A stretch of 64,000 nucleotides of DNA from Oscillospiraceae bacterium (GTDB lineage Bacteria; Bacillota; Clostridia; Oscillospirales; Ruminococcaceae), in assembly GCA_024404915.1 (NCBI GenBank), contig JAKSPJ010000003.1, forward strand, positions 1 through 64,000. Direction: 5' to 3'. Below the pieces are notes generated by a model that had not been told where the DNA came from, did no database searches, and was given only the letters and a program-made list of their open reading frames with translations. Shown piece by piece: positions 40,474 to 48,893 of this stretch. Position 1 is the first letter of the stretch. Every line of letters begins with the position of its first letter. The translations under genes were made by a program, and so were the position numbers.

Positions 40474-42534
40474 TTATTGTAAGCGGATATATCGTGTGAA
40501 GCTTTGGTCAGTGGGCTTCCCATGCAGATAGGCAAGCACAATTTCCCGAACCTGTTCAGCAGTTTCGTTGGTCATGTACAGCAGTGCATAGGCATATTTC
40601 TGATATAATTCCGGCTTGTCTGCCTGCCAGATTGGAACAGGATTGAAAATCTCTGCGTAATCCGGGGCGTCATAATAACGTGTGCAGTCTGTATAGAGGG
40701 AGGCACCCTTGCGGTCAGTTAAACATTTTTTGCAGTTTTTACAGCCAATCTGCGCCTGAATGGGACAGTTCCGTGTCAGCATCAGAGGCAGGCGGCCATA
40801 TGCAATACAGCCCATGGGAAGGGGCGCAGCATGCATCTGAATCTCAGGAGAACAGAGGATATCCGTCAGGGAAAGTGCCGCATAATAATCCAGTGCAAAG
40901 GAATTGGTCACATGGAGGCCGGGACCGCCGTGGAGATGAAAGCCCAGCTCTTTACCAATCTGCACATCGGCAGCATGCTGACAGCTCAGATGTGTAAAAC
41001 CGGCTGCTTTTGCTGCTTTTAATTGTGTTATCAGCTTGGTTTCGTCTGTATAAAACCGAGGCAAAACAAGCATATATCCGGAAAGGTTCTGCGGCGGAAT
41101 TTCTTTTTGCAGTTCTTCTGCCATGAATAGCGGAATGAGAATATACTCGATTTCTGAGTATAATTCTTTGAGCAGCCGCAGCTGTTCCGGATGCCGTATC
41201 TGCAGGCGAAATCCGGAAGGTGTGGTGTTTTTCTTTGGCGGATTCGACAGTGGGGCAGGCATAAGCACTGCCTTTGGTGTATTAGCCAAAATACGTTTCT
41301 GATTCATTTGTTCCACTGCATCCCGGCGCATTGCATTGATTGCAGAGGCAGGAAGCACGGCATCCGGCTCGATATCTGCGGTGACACTTTCCATGGTATA
41401 GATGGTGTCTCCCAGTTTTTGAAAATGCTTTTTCAGCTGCTCTGTGTCTGTAGCACGATTCAAAGCTTTTTGCGGCGCATCTCCATATACGGTGACGGTA
41501 TTGCCGTCGGTATCTGTTGCAAGAAGCTGGGCCGGCGTATTCTTTTGCAGAATAAAGTGTGCGGATAAACCCACGCACTGTCTCGGCTTGCGGTACAGCG
41601 CTGTCAGATTTTTCAGCACATCCTGTGCGGCAGTCACATCTTCCTTGCGGCGTGTGCCGAACATATCACTGCGTTGATTTGTGTAGTAGCCGTCTGTGAA
41701 ACCACTGCGTGAAAAAACAGCACGCAGCTCCTCCAGATTCGGCTGTTCGCCATTCAGCACCTGTTTGCAGGCTGTGACAGAAGCGGCAACATATTCCGGC
41801 CGTTTCATTCTTCCCTCAATTTTAAATGAATATACGCCGATTTCCTGCATTTCCTTTAAATGAGAAAGCAGTGACATATCTTTGAGCGAAAGTGCATTTG
41901 CAGATTCCCGATTGTCTGCGGTAAAGGGGAGCCTGCAGGGCTGTGCACAGCATCCACGATTGGCACTGCGTCCACCCATAACAGCGGACATCCAGCATTG
42001 TCCGGATACGGACATGCAATGTGCGCCATGAACAAAGGCTTCCACCTCTATTTCACAGCGGCGTGCTTCTTCGCAAACGGCTGTCAGCTGCGCTCTGGAG
42101 AGTTCTCTGGCAGCAACGATACGGGAAAAGCCCGCCTGCTTTGCAAAGCGCACGCCGGCGGGCGAATGAATCGTCATCTGTGTGGATGCATGAAGCGGAA
42201 GTGTGGGACACCGTTTTGCAATACAGGCGGCGACGCCCAGATCCTGCACAATGCAGCCATCTGCACCGATTTCTGCCGCTGTCTCAATCAGTGCATCCAG
42301 TGCAGGAATTTCCCGCTCAAACACCAGAGTGTTAATGGCGAGATATAGCTTTGCACCATATAAATGGCAGAGTTCGGCGGCCTCTTTCAATGCAGAGAAC
42401 GAGAAGTTTTCTGCATTGGCACGGGCAGAAAATTGTTCTGCACCTGCATATACAGCATCTGCACCGCAGCGCAGAGCGGCAAGGAGGGACTCCATACTGC
42501 CGGCAGGTGCAAGCAATTCAGATTTCTTTATCAT
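40474..42534 (-). CDS. U32 family peptidase/hydroxylase-like protein (RlhA/YhbU type)
   Basis: 686 aa, the long two-part form. ELLAPAGSMESLLAALRCGADAVYAG at the N-terminus, EAFVHGAHCMSVSGQCWMSAVMGGRSANRGCCAQPCRLPF (four conserved Fe-S cysteines) and YSFKIEGRMKRPEYVAA are U32 hallmarks, with a DUF3656-like central region. The C-terminal GCIAYGRLPLMLTRNCPIQAQIGCKNCKKCLTDRKG repeats a cysteine-rich module. E. coli RlhA, the closest studied relative, hydroxylates 23S rRNA C2501; peptidase function is doubtful. It overlaps zapA by 4 nt. Confidence 0.92.
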   Translation of the reverse strand: MIKKSELLAPAGSMESLLAALRCGADAVYAGAEQFSARANAENFSFSALKEAAELCHLYGAKLYLAINTLVFEREIPALDALIETAAEIGADGCIVQDLGVAACIAKRCPTLPLHASTQMTIHSPAGVRFAKQAGFSRIVAARELSRAQLTAVCEEARRCEIEVEAFVHGAHCMSVSGQCWMSAVMGGRSANRGCCAQPCRLPFTADNRESANALSLKDMSLLSHLKEMQEIGVYSFKIEGRMKRPEYVAASVTACKQVLNGEQPNLEELRAVFSRSGFTDGYYTNQRSDMFGTRRKEDVTAAQDVLKNLTALYRKPRQCVGLSAHFILQKNTPAQLLATDTDGNTVTVYGDAPQKALNRATDTEQLKKHFQKLGDTIYTMESVTADIEPDAVLPASAINAMRRDAVEQMNQKRILANTPKAVLMPAPLSNPPKKNTTPSGFRLQIRHPEQLRLLKELYSEIEYILIPLFMAEELQKEIPPQNLSGYMLVLPRFYTDETKLITQLKAAKAAGFTHLSCQHAADVQIGKELGFHLHGGPGLHVTNSFALDYYAALSLTDILCSPEIQMHAAPLPMGCIAYGRLPLMLTRNCPIQAQIGCKNCKKCLTDRKGASLYTDCTRYYDAPDYAEIFNPVPIWQADKPELYQKYAYALLYMTNETAEQVREIVLAYLHGKPTDQSFTRYIRLQ

Positions 42535-42989
42535 GCTTTTTCCTGGGCAGGAGCCTCCGCATTGTCTGCGGCAGCAGATTCCTCTGCCGGCTTTTCCAGA
42601 GATTTCTGGTTCTTCGGTGCGGAAGGAATGCTGTCCTTGAGCTCCTTCAGCTTGTTGAGGTTTTCCAGCTGCTCAATTTTTGCCTTCAATACGTCGATTT
42701 CACGCATAGCAGCATCACGTTCCAGACGTGCTTTTCCTGCTTCGTCCACATATTCCTTCACCTGGGAACGAATGACCTCTACGGCATTGTTTGCCTTGGT
42801 CAGTTCATCCATTGTGGACAATGCCACCATCATGACAGCGGAATGTGCAGAAACCTGCGGTCTGTCAGCGGTAATATCAGAGATGCGCTTTTCCAGATTC
42901 TTTGCCAGCTGATATACATAACTTGGCGCATCTTCTGTCTGCAAAATATATTCTTTTCCGCAAAGGACAACTTTTACACGATTAATCAT
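42531..42989 (-). CDS. zapA: Cell division protein ZapA
   Basis: 152 aa. MINRVKVVLCGKEYILQTEDAPSYVYQLAKNLEKRISDI is the ZapA head, followed by a long coiled coil (~70-125) with EIDVLKAKIEQLENLNKLKEL, and an Ala/Glu-rich disordered C-terminal tail of ~35 residues that is longer than in typical ZapA. It bundles FtsZ filaments at the division ring. It lies between lexA and the U32 gene in an operon. Confidence 0.88.
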   Translation of the reverse strand: MINRVKVVLCGKEYILQTEDAPSYVYQLAKNLEKRISDITADRPQVSAHSAVMMVALSTMDELTKANNAVEVIRSQVKEYVDEAGKARLERDAAMREIDVLKAKIEQLENLNKLKELKDSIPSAPKNQKSLEKPAEESAAADNAEAPAQEKA

Positions 42990-43008
42990 TTATATACTTC
43001 CTTTCTCA

Positions 43009-43596
43009 TTACTGGTTCATATAGCGTATCAAGGCAATGACCTTGCCTAGTACCGATGCTTCCCGGGTGAAAATTGGTTCCATATTGTCGTTTTCCGGCT
43101 GAAGACGATAGCCGCCGTTTTCCTTGTAAAAACGCTTGATAGTCGCCTCGTCGTCATTCACCATGACCACTGCAATTTCCCCGTTTTCTACCACGGTGCA
43201 TTGTTCCACAATGACGATATCGCCATCGAAGATACCTGCGTTTATCATGCTTTCGCCCCGTACTTTCAGCGCAAACAAATCGCCGGCGGCATGCTTTTCA
43301 GGGACATAACTTATGTATTTTTCGATATTTTCCACGGCGGTAATCGGCACACCGGCGGTTACCGTTCCAATCAGCGGCACCTTTACCGCATTGCTTCCGT
43401 GAAGCCGGATGGCACGATTCTGATTATCCATTTTGTCAATCATGCCCTCTTCTACAAGCATGTTGATATACTTGTGGACAGTGGATGTAGAACGGATATC
43501 CAGTGCATAGCAGATTTCCCGGATTGTGGGGGCATATCCCTCATCCAGTCTGGACTGAATGAACTTATAAATGGCCTCTGCTTTCTTGTTCAGCAT
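43009..43596 (-). CDS. lexA: LexA repressor
   Basis: 195 aa. Winged-helix DNA-binding domain (YAPTIREICYALDIRSTSTVHKYINMLVEEG) then the S24 self-cleaving domain: cleavage site Ala81-Gly82 (TAGVPI), nucleophile Ser116 in RGESM, base Lys154 in ATIKRFY. It represses SOS genes and cleaves itself when RecA filaments form. The order murC-lexA-zapA is unusual. No clear own SOS box was found upstream within the operon. Confidence 0.96.
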   Translation of the reverse strand: MLNKKAEAIYKFIQSRLDEGYAPTIREICYALDIRSTSTVHKYINMLVEEGMIDKMDNQNRAIRLHGSNAVKVPLIGTVTAGVPITAVENIEKYISYVPEKHAAGDLFALKVRGESMINAGIFDGDIVIVEQCTVVENGEIAVVMVNDDEATIKRFYKENGGYRLQPENDNMEPIFTREASVLGKVIALIRYMNQ

Positions 43597-43612
43597 GGTC
43601 GTTTCCTCCGTA

Positions 43613-45031
43613 TCAGCAGTGGATGGTTTTCAACTGTTCCGCAATCTGCTTGGAAAGCTTGTTGACATCGCCGCAGCCAAGTGTAATAATCAAATCGCCG
43701 GGTTTGGCAATCTGGCAGACTGCATTGCAGACATCGTCAAAATTCTGATATTTACGGGTATTATTTTCTTTTTCATTTTCATCCTGCGGGAACCAGATGC
43801 AGCCGTCAATCTTTTCAGCCAGCATCCGTGTGAATATCCCCCGGGTATTTTCTTCTCTGCCGCCCATGATATCGGTCAGTGCCACAATATCTGCAATCTG
43901 CAGTGCCTCTGCAAATTCATCCAGCAATCGTTCTGTTCTGGAATATGTAAAGGGCTGGTGTACTGCAATGATACGGCCATAGGGCATTGCTTTTGCGGCT
44001 TTCAGGGTTGCGGCGATTTCAGCCGGATGGTGACCATAGTCATCCGCAACGGTAATCTGGTTTACCTTTGCATGGATATCGAATCTTCTCTTTGCACCGT
44101 GGAATTCCAGCAGGCCTTCCTGGCATTGACGGAAATTCAGTCCTGTCAGATGTGCTGCTGCAATGGCAGAAAGGGCGTTCAGGACATTATGCAGGCCGGG
44201 GACCAGAAGTGTAGCAGTGCCCAGCAGTTCGCCGTTGTGGAGAACTGAGAATGTGGTGGTCTGTTCTGCTGTGTGGCAAATGTCTGTCGCCTGCCATTCG
44301 CAGGAAGCATCTGTACCGAAGGAAATCAGTTCTTTTCCGCTGACGGCCCTGACGGCATCAATGCTGTTGGCATCGTCGCCGTTATAGAGAACATACTTGC
44401 TGGATTTCTGTGCGAATTTTGTGAAGGATGCCTTCAGGTTATCCAGTGTTTTGAAGTATTCCATATGGTCTTCGTCGATATTGAGAATTACTGCAATATC
44501 CGGGGAAAGCTTCAGGAATGTGTCGACATATTCGCAGGCTTCACACACGAAAATATCACTGTTTCCTGCTCTTCCGCTGCCGCCGATGGAGGGCAGTTTT
44601 CCGCCGATGACAGCGGATAAATCAATGCCGGCTGTGAAAAGAATCTGTGCCAGCATGGATGTAGTGGAGGTTTTGCCGTGGGTGCCTGCAATGCAGACAG
44701 CCTGCTGATACCATTCGGATACAATGCCCAGAAGCTCACTGCGTTCCATCATATCCACGCCGGCGGCTTCTGCGGCAGCACGTTCCGGGTTTGTTTTTGC
44801 AATGGCAGCGGAGTATACAACCAGATCTGCATCTCCGATGTTTTCAGCGCACTGTCCCAGCTGTACCGGAATGCCCATGGCACGGACGGCTGCCAGGGTG
44901 TCTGTTTCATTGTTGTCGGAACCGGTGAGATAGTAACCCTTTGCGTGGAGTACCTGAGCCAGCGGATACATACCGCTGCCGCCGATTCCGATCATATGAA
45001 TATGTTTTTTGCCTATTAATTTCTGATTCAT
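43613..45031 (-). CDS. murC: UDP-N-acetylmuramate-L-alanine ligase
   Basis: 472 aa Mur ligase. HMIGIGGSGMYPLAQVLHAKGY is the UDP-binding N-terminal motif, CIAGTHGKTSTTSML the ATP loop, and DDYGHHPAEIAATLKAAK and FQPFTYSRTERLLDEFAEAL-like (HQPFTYSRTERLLDEF) the C-terminal signatures. It adds L-Ala to UDP-MurNAc in the cytoplasm. First gene of the murC-lexA-zapA-U32 unit; the gap to lexA is 16 nt. Confidence 0.96.
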   Translation of the reverse strand: MNQKLIGKKHIHMIGIGGSGMYPLAQVLHAKGYYLTGSDNNETDTLAAVRAMGIPVQLGQCAENIGDADLVVYSAAIAKTNPERAAAEAAGVDMMERSELLGIVSEWYQQAVCIAGTHGKTSTTSMLAQILFTAGIDLSAVIGGKLPSIGGSGRAGNSDIFVCEACEYVDTFLKLSPDIAVILNIDEDHMEYFKTLDNLKASFTKFAQKSSKYVLYNGDDANSIDAVRAVSGKELISFGTDASCEWQATDICHTAEQTTTFSVLHNGELLGTATLLVPGLHNVLNALSAIAAAHLTGLNFRQCQEGLLEFHGAKRRFDIHAKVNQITVADDYGHHPAEIAATLKAAKAMPYGRIIAVHQPFTYSRTERLLDEFAEALQIADIVALTDIMGGREENTRGIFTRMLAEKIDGCIWFPQDENEKENNTRKYQNFDDVCNAVCQIAKPGDLIITLGCGDVNKLSKQIAEQLKTIHC

Positions 45032-45301
45032 ACTTAACCCTTTCCATGACAGATGGCCTTTGATTTAGGCTAATCTGTACTATTTCAAATTGTCATGTAT
45101 ACATATGAATATTTTTTTGATATTATATGTATATTATGAATAATATTCATTACTAATATAAATTAAAGAATTTTATTCACAAAACCAACACAATTTCATG
45201 CTATTATTATAAAAGCAGATGTATGACGTGTTAAAGCGATAACAGTTGTGAAAACTGCATACGCAATCTGCAATATCAATTGAACATTAGGAGGTTCAGA
45301 T
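45032..45301. other. AT-rich divergent region between murC and spoVG
   Basis: 270 bp. It contains a 15-bp palindrome ATGAATAATATTCAT (45136-45150) and several TATAAT-like strings, but no pair of boxes I would assign confidently. spoVG in B. subtilis uses sigma-H; I cannot confirm that here. Confidence 0.5.
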
Positions 45302-45637
45302 ATGGAAATTACAGATTTGAAAATTCGCAAAATGATGACAGATGGACGTCTGCGTGCAATCGTATCGATTACTTTGGATCAGATGCTTGCTGTCCATGAC
45401 ATCAAGGTTGTACAGGGAGAATCCCGTCTCTTTGTTGCAATGCCCAGCCGCAAGGATGAGGGCGGTATCTTCCGTGATATCGTGCATCCGATTTCTGCAC
45501 AGGCAAGAGAATTTCTGGAGAACCAGATCCTGAATGCTTATCAGGAGCAGCTTGCACTGATGCAGGCGGAAGCTGAGCTGGCTGTGACTGCTTCAGCTGA
45601 GGAAGTTTCCGCTGCTGCAGAAGAGGCTGCTGAATAA
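45302..45637 (+). CDS. spoVG: SpoVG regulator
   Basis: 111 aa. ITDLKIRKMMTDGRLRAIVSITLDQMLAVHDIKVVQGESRLFVAMPSRKD is the highly conserved SpoVG core; the C-terminal ~20 residues are an Ala/Glu-rich tail. SpoVG is a nucleic-acid-binding global regulator in Firmicutes (septation, virulence, sporulation). Whether this organism sporulates is not shown. AGGAGG lies 9 nt before the ATG. Monocistronic with a strong terminator. Confidence 0.95.
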   Translation: MEITDLKIRKMMTDGRLRAIVSITLDQMLAVHDIKVVQGESRLFVAMPSRKDEGGIFRDIVHPISAQAREFLENQILNAYQEQLALMQAEAELAVTASAEEVSAAAEEAAE

Positions 45638-45653
45638 TCATTCGATTTTCACA

Positions 45654-45688
45654 AAATCCGGTGTTAGGAATGACACCGGATTTTTTTG
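45654..45688 (+). terminator. Terminator of spoVG
   Basis: AAATCCGGTGT / ACACCGGATTT stem followed by T5-T7. Confidence 0.9.
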
Positions 45689-45726
45689 TCCCATGTCCAT
45701 TTCTTAGAATTGCCAGCCCCGGGATT

Positions 45727-46281
45727 TCAGGTATCATTCCGCAGCAGAACATCTGTTTTCAGCAAAGCAATCTGTGTTTTTGCATCCTGGACTTCATTGC
45801 GCATAACAGCGGCAACGGCTTCTTTCAGCGGCATGCGCACCACATCCAGAAATTCGCCCTCATCCAGATTCTGCGCCTGTGACAGGGAGATACTCCGTGC
45901 CAGATACATGTGAATGACTTCAGTGTCATAGGCAGGTGTAGGGAACAGGGAACCTAAGTATTCCAGTTTTTCTGCGGAGGCACCGACTTCCTCCATCAGT
46001 TCCCGTTCTGCACATGTCAGCGGATTTTCCCCCTCATTCAGCTTTCCGGCAGGGACTTCCAATGTGACCATCCGATGGGGATAGCGGAACTGTTTTACCA
46101 GAATCACATCACCATCCGCTGTCAGCGGTACAACACATGCCCCACCCGGATGACGGATGACTTCACGCTGGGCAGTTTCACCATTCTCCAGTAAAACTCT
46201 GTCTTCCATAACATGCAGGATTCTGCCCTCAAAAACGGTTTCGGAGGATAGCTGCTGTTCCTGCAAATGCTCTGTGCTCAT
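45727..46281 (-). CDS. NUDIX hydrolase, ADP-ribose pyrophosphatase-like
   Basis: 184 aa. The Nudix box GKLNEGENPLTCAERELMEEVGA (G-x5-E-x7-REx2EExG) is intact; upstream VVPLTADGDVILVKQFRYPHRMVTLEVPAG is typical of ADP-ribose pyrophosphatases (NudF). It would hydrolyse ADP-ribose to AMP and ribose-5-phosphate. It overlaps the YfhO gene's stop by 4 nt (ATGA), so both share a transcript from the 48852 promoter. Confidence 0.92.
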   Translation of the reverse strand: MSTEHLQEQQLSSETVFEGRILHVMEDRVLLENGETAQREVIRHPGGACVVPLTADGDVILVKQFRYPHRMVTLEVPAGKLNEGENPLTCAERELMEEVGASAEKLEYLGSLFPTPAYDTEVIHMYLARSISLSQAQNLDEGEFLDVVRMPLKEAVAAVMRNEVQDAKTQIALLKTDVLLRNDT

Positions 46282-48812
46282 GATTTCTCTCTCCGTTTCT
46301 GCTTTCTGCTTTGCATTTTTTCATTGTGTGCCTCATTATTTTTCAGGAGTGCATAGCTGATATAATTCATATGCTCTGCCATGGGGCAGACAGATGCATA
46401 ATCGTAATAATATTTATGCTTCGCATATTTGGAAACAGCCTGCTTTTTCCCAATTCCCATCCATACAAGATACAGAATCAGGGCGAATACGCCGCAGACA
46501 GATGCAACAGCACCGCTGCGGAGTCCCGGTGTCTCATAGTGGAATGTGATGACATTGTCGCCTTCTTCACAGCGAACTGCCATAAAGCCAACATTGACAC
46601 GTTCAATCTCCGTCGGCTTGCCATTGACAGATGCTGTCCATCCGCTTTCATAGGGCACACTGAAAAATACCATTTGCGGTTTTTCTGTGGTAATGGCTGC
46701 CTGGAATCCGTAGGAGTCGTATTGGAATGTATCGCAGGCATTCTGGCTGCGTTCCTTGCAGTATGCAATCAGCTGTGCATCTGACATATGAATCCGTTCC
46801 GTATTCGGAAGGGGCTCCAGAATGTCGGCATACTGTTCCATCTGCGCACGGCTCATTACAAGTGCTTTGCACATAAGCTGTTGTCTGGTAACAGGTGTCA
46901 GTGCCTCCAATTGTTCTGCATCGAATGCGTAGTCATATGTGAAGCCCATGGGGATATATGCTTCATTCTCATAAATATGAAATCCGTTTTCTGTTTTCAG
47001 ATAATGGAATGCGGGCATATTCTTCAGAGTGGAATCCTGTGTCAGGGGACTGCTGAGTTCTGCGCCCTTCTTGGAATCCACCTTGTCAAAATAATAGCGC
47101 ACGCTGAGGAGCTCACGAATGGGTGCATTTTCTGTGCCGGCTCTGGATGCCACGTCACGATCGATATCAAGGGCATCATAGAACTCCATCACGGAAACAG
47201 GTACAATGCTGTGGAAACAGCGCATATTGGAATATCCCCAGAACATGGGGTAATTGTCATAATCCTTGGAAATATCTACACGATAAAACTGGTTTTCGGA
47301 TTCTTCCAGTGTAATTTCCTTTCCGCCGAGAATAGCGGTATTTACATATTCCAGCGGATACTTGCTCAGAAGCAGACCGAAATACAGCATGCCTGCACCG
47401 GATGCCAGACAGCAGATGACTGTCATGGCAAGGACAGGACGATAGAAGGATCTGCCCTGTCTGCGCAGATGCACGGCCAATATGCCGAAGCACAGCATAA
47501 CGGCGCACATGCCCAGTGCAATCCAGTGATACCATGTGTATTTTGCAAAATCAAACCAGATGACTGTCTCATTTTCCTTGCGGGGCAACAGTGCAATTAC
47601 CGCAAAGCCTGCCAGGAATAAGCCACAGGTCAGGAAGCCGCTTTTCCATTTGATTTGCGGATTATCCAATGCATAGGCAGTCATAAATGCCATAATGAGA
47701 ATCGGCATATAATACCATCTGGCATAATAGGAGCCATTCAGCATATAGAATGCAGAATTCAGAACCGGAATCAGTGCACAGACCATGCAGACGGCTGTCA
47801 GCCTGGTAGCCCAGTGCTTTTTCTTCTGGGACATGAAGGCGATGACGCCTGCCATAGAGAACATTGGGAGATACCCGCCGATAGAGGACCATTTTCCGAA
47901 ATTTGTACGGAACAGATTGGGTCGTGCCGGTACATCCGGCAGCATAAAGAAACTCTGGAGAATATGCCAGATTCTTGTAGTATCACTGTATGCAATCATG
48001 TCATTCCCATAGAGGTGTGTCTGCGTGCGTTGGTTATCCATAATGGCGAATGCAGATGGCAGAAGCATAAAGCTGGCAATCATGACACCGATGACTGCTT
48101 CCAGTGCAATGCTGAAAAACTTTCTCACATCTGCATGGAAATCCTTGGAGGTACACCGCATAATAAAATACAGAACCACAAATACGGCTTGTCCTGTAAA
48201 GAAATAATAATTCAGAATGGCCATAAATGCAACGGTCAGTGCAAAGACACCCCGCCGTTCTTCATTGATGCGCTGTTCCATTGCAATGAGAAGCAGTGGA
48301 AAAAATGCGGTTACATCCTGAAAATGATTGAAGAAAATATTATACAGCTGGAATCCGGAGAAGGCATACAGCAAAGCACCGATCATGCTTGCTTCCCTGC
48401 TTCGCACAAACCGCCGGATATATGCATAGGATGTGAGTGCCGCCACAGCATGCTTGAGTGCCAGCAGATACGGCATCATATACAGTACCCAGCTTTGCGG
48501 GAACGGAACTGTCAGCCAGAAAAACGGACTGCCCAGCAGATAGAAAGAGTAGGAGCCGATAAAATTGGAACCAAGATCCGTTTTCCAGTCCCAGCCGAAG
48601 CTGCCGTTCTGTACGTTTTCATGGGACAGATAGTAAAATGGCAGCTGCTGTGCGTTAAAGTCGCCGTAATAAACGAAGTATCCCTTTGCCAGAACCATAA
48701 CCGGCAGAATCATCAGAAAGAGAATACAAAAACTGATGACGAAAATCAGCAGGTAGGGTTCACGCCGTTCTGTCAATGGGCGGCGTGGTGTTCTTGTGCG
48801 AGATCGTCCCAT
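46278..48812 (-). CDS. YfhO family multi-pass membrane protein
   Basis: 844 aa with about 12-13 membrane segments, then an extracytoplasmic region and a final helix (SGAVASVCGVFALILYLVWMG). The N-terminal ESLV-type signature of YfhO (GSPFFWLTVPFPQ, SYAYIRRFVRSREASMIGALLYAFSGF) and a C-terminal FFSVPYESGWTASVNGKPTEIERVN, seen in YfhO proteins, are present. YfhO members are GT-C-like and modify teichoic acids or other surface polymers with sugars in some Firmicutes. The specific role here is unknown. Confidence 0.85.
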   Translation of the reverse strand: MGRSRTRTPRRPLTERREPYLLIFVISFCILFLMILPVMVLAKGYFVYYGDFNAQQLPFYYLSHENVQNGSFGWDWKTDLGSNFIGSYSFYLLGSPFFWLTVPFPQSWVLYMMPYLLALKHAVAALTSYAYIRRFVRSREASMIGALLYAFSGFQLYNIFFNHFQDVTAFFPLLLIAMEQRINEERRGVFALTVAFMAILNYYFFTGQAVFVVLYFIMRCTSKDFHADVRKFFSIALEAVIGVMIASFMLLPSAFAIMDNQRTQTHLYGNDMIAYSDTTRIWHILQSFFMLPDVPARPNLFRTNFGKWSSIGGYLPMFSMAGVIAFMSQKKKHWATRLTAVCMVCALIPVLNSAFYMLNGSYYARWYYMPILIMAFMTAYALDNPQIKWKSGFLTCGLFLAGFAVIALLPRKENETVIWFDFAKYTWYHWIALGMCAVMLCFGILAVHLRRQGRSFYRPVLAMTVICCLASGAGMLYFGLLLSKYPLEYVNTAILGGKEITLEESENQFYRVDISKDYDNYPMFWGYSNMRCFHSIVPVSVMEFYDALDIDRDVASRAGTENAPIRELLSVRYYFDKVDSKKGAELSSPLTQDSTLKNMPAFHYLKTENGFHIYENEAYIPMGFTYDYAFDAEQLEALTPVTRQQLMCKALVMSRAQMEQYADILEPLPNTERIHMSDAQLIAYCKERSQNACDTFQYDSYGFQAAITTEKPQMVFFSVPYESGWTASVNGKPTEIERVNVGFMAVRCEEGDNVITFHYETPGLRSGAVASVCGVFALILYLVWMGIGKKQAVSKYAKHKYYYDYASVCPMAEHMNYISYALLKNNEAHNEKMQSRKQKRREKS

Positions 48813-48851
48813 AAAACTAACACCTTTTTTCTCAAACGAATATATGTTTCT

Positions 48852-48880
48852 ATTATATCACAAAGCATTGTAAAAGTAAA
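48852..48880 (-). promoter_or_regulatory. Promoter of YfhO-NUDIX
   Basis: On the minus strand, TTTACT (48875-48880), 17-bp spacer, TATAAT (48852-48857). Confidence 0.65.
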
Positions 48881-48893
48881 GCGAAAATCGCAA

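Noticed and set aside
45282..45297. GAAC-N8-GTTC as a LexA box before spoVG
   Set aside because: The half-site spacing is 8 nt instead of the 4 nt of Gram-positive SOS boxes, and the right arm is the ribosome-binding region.
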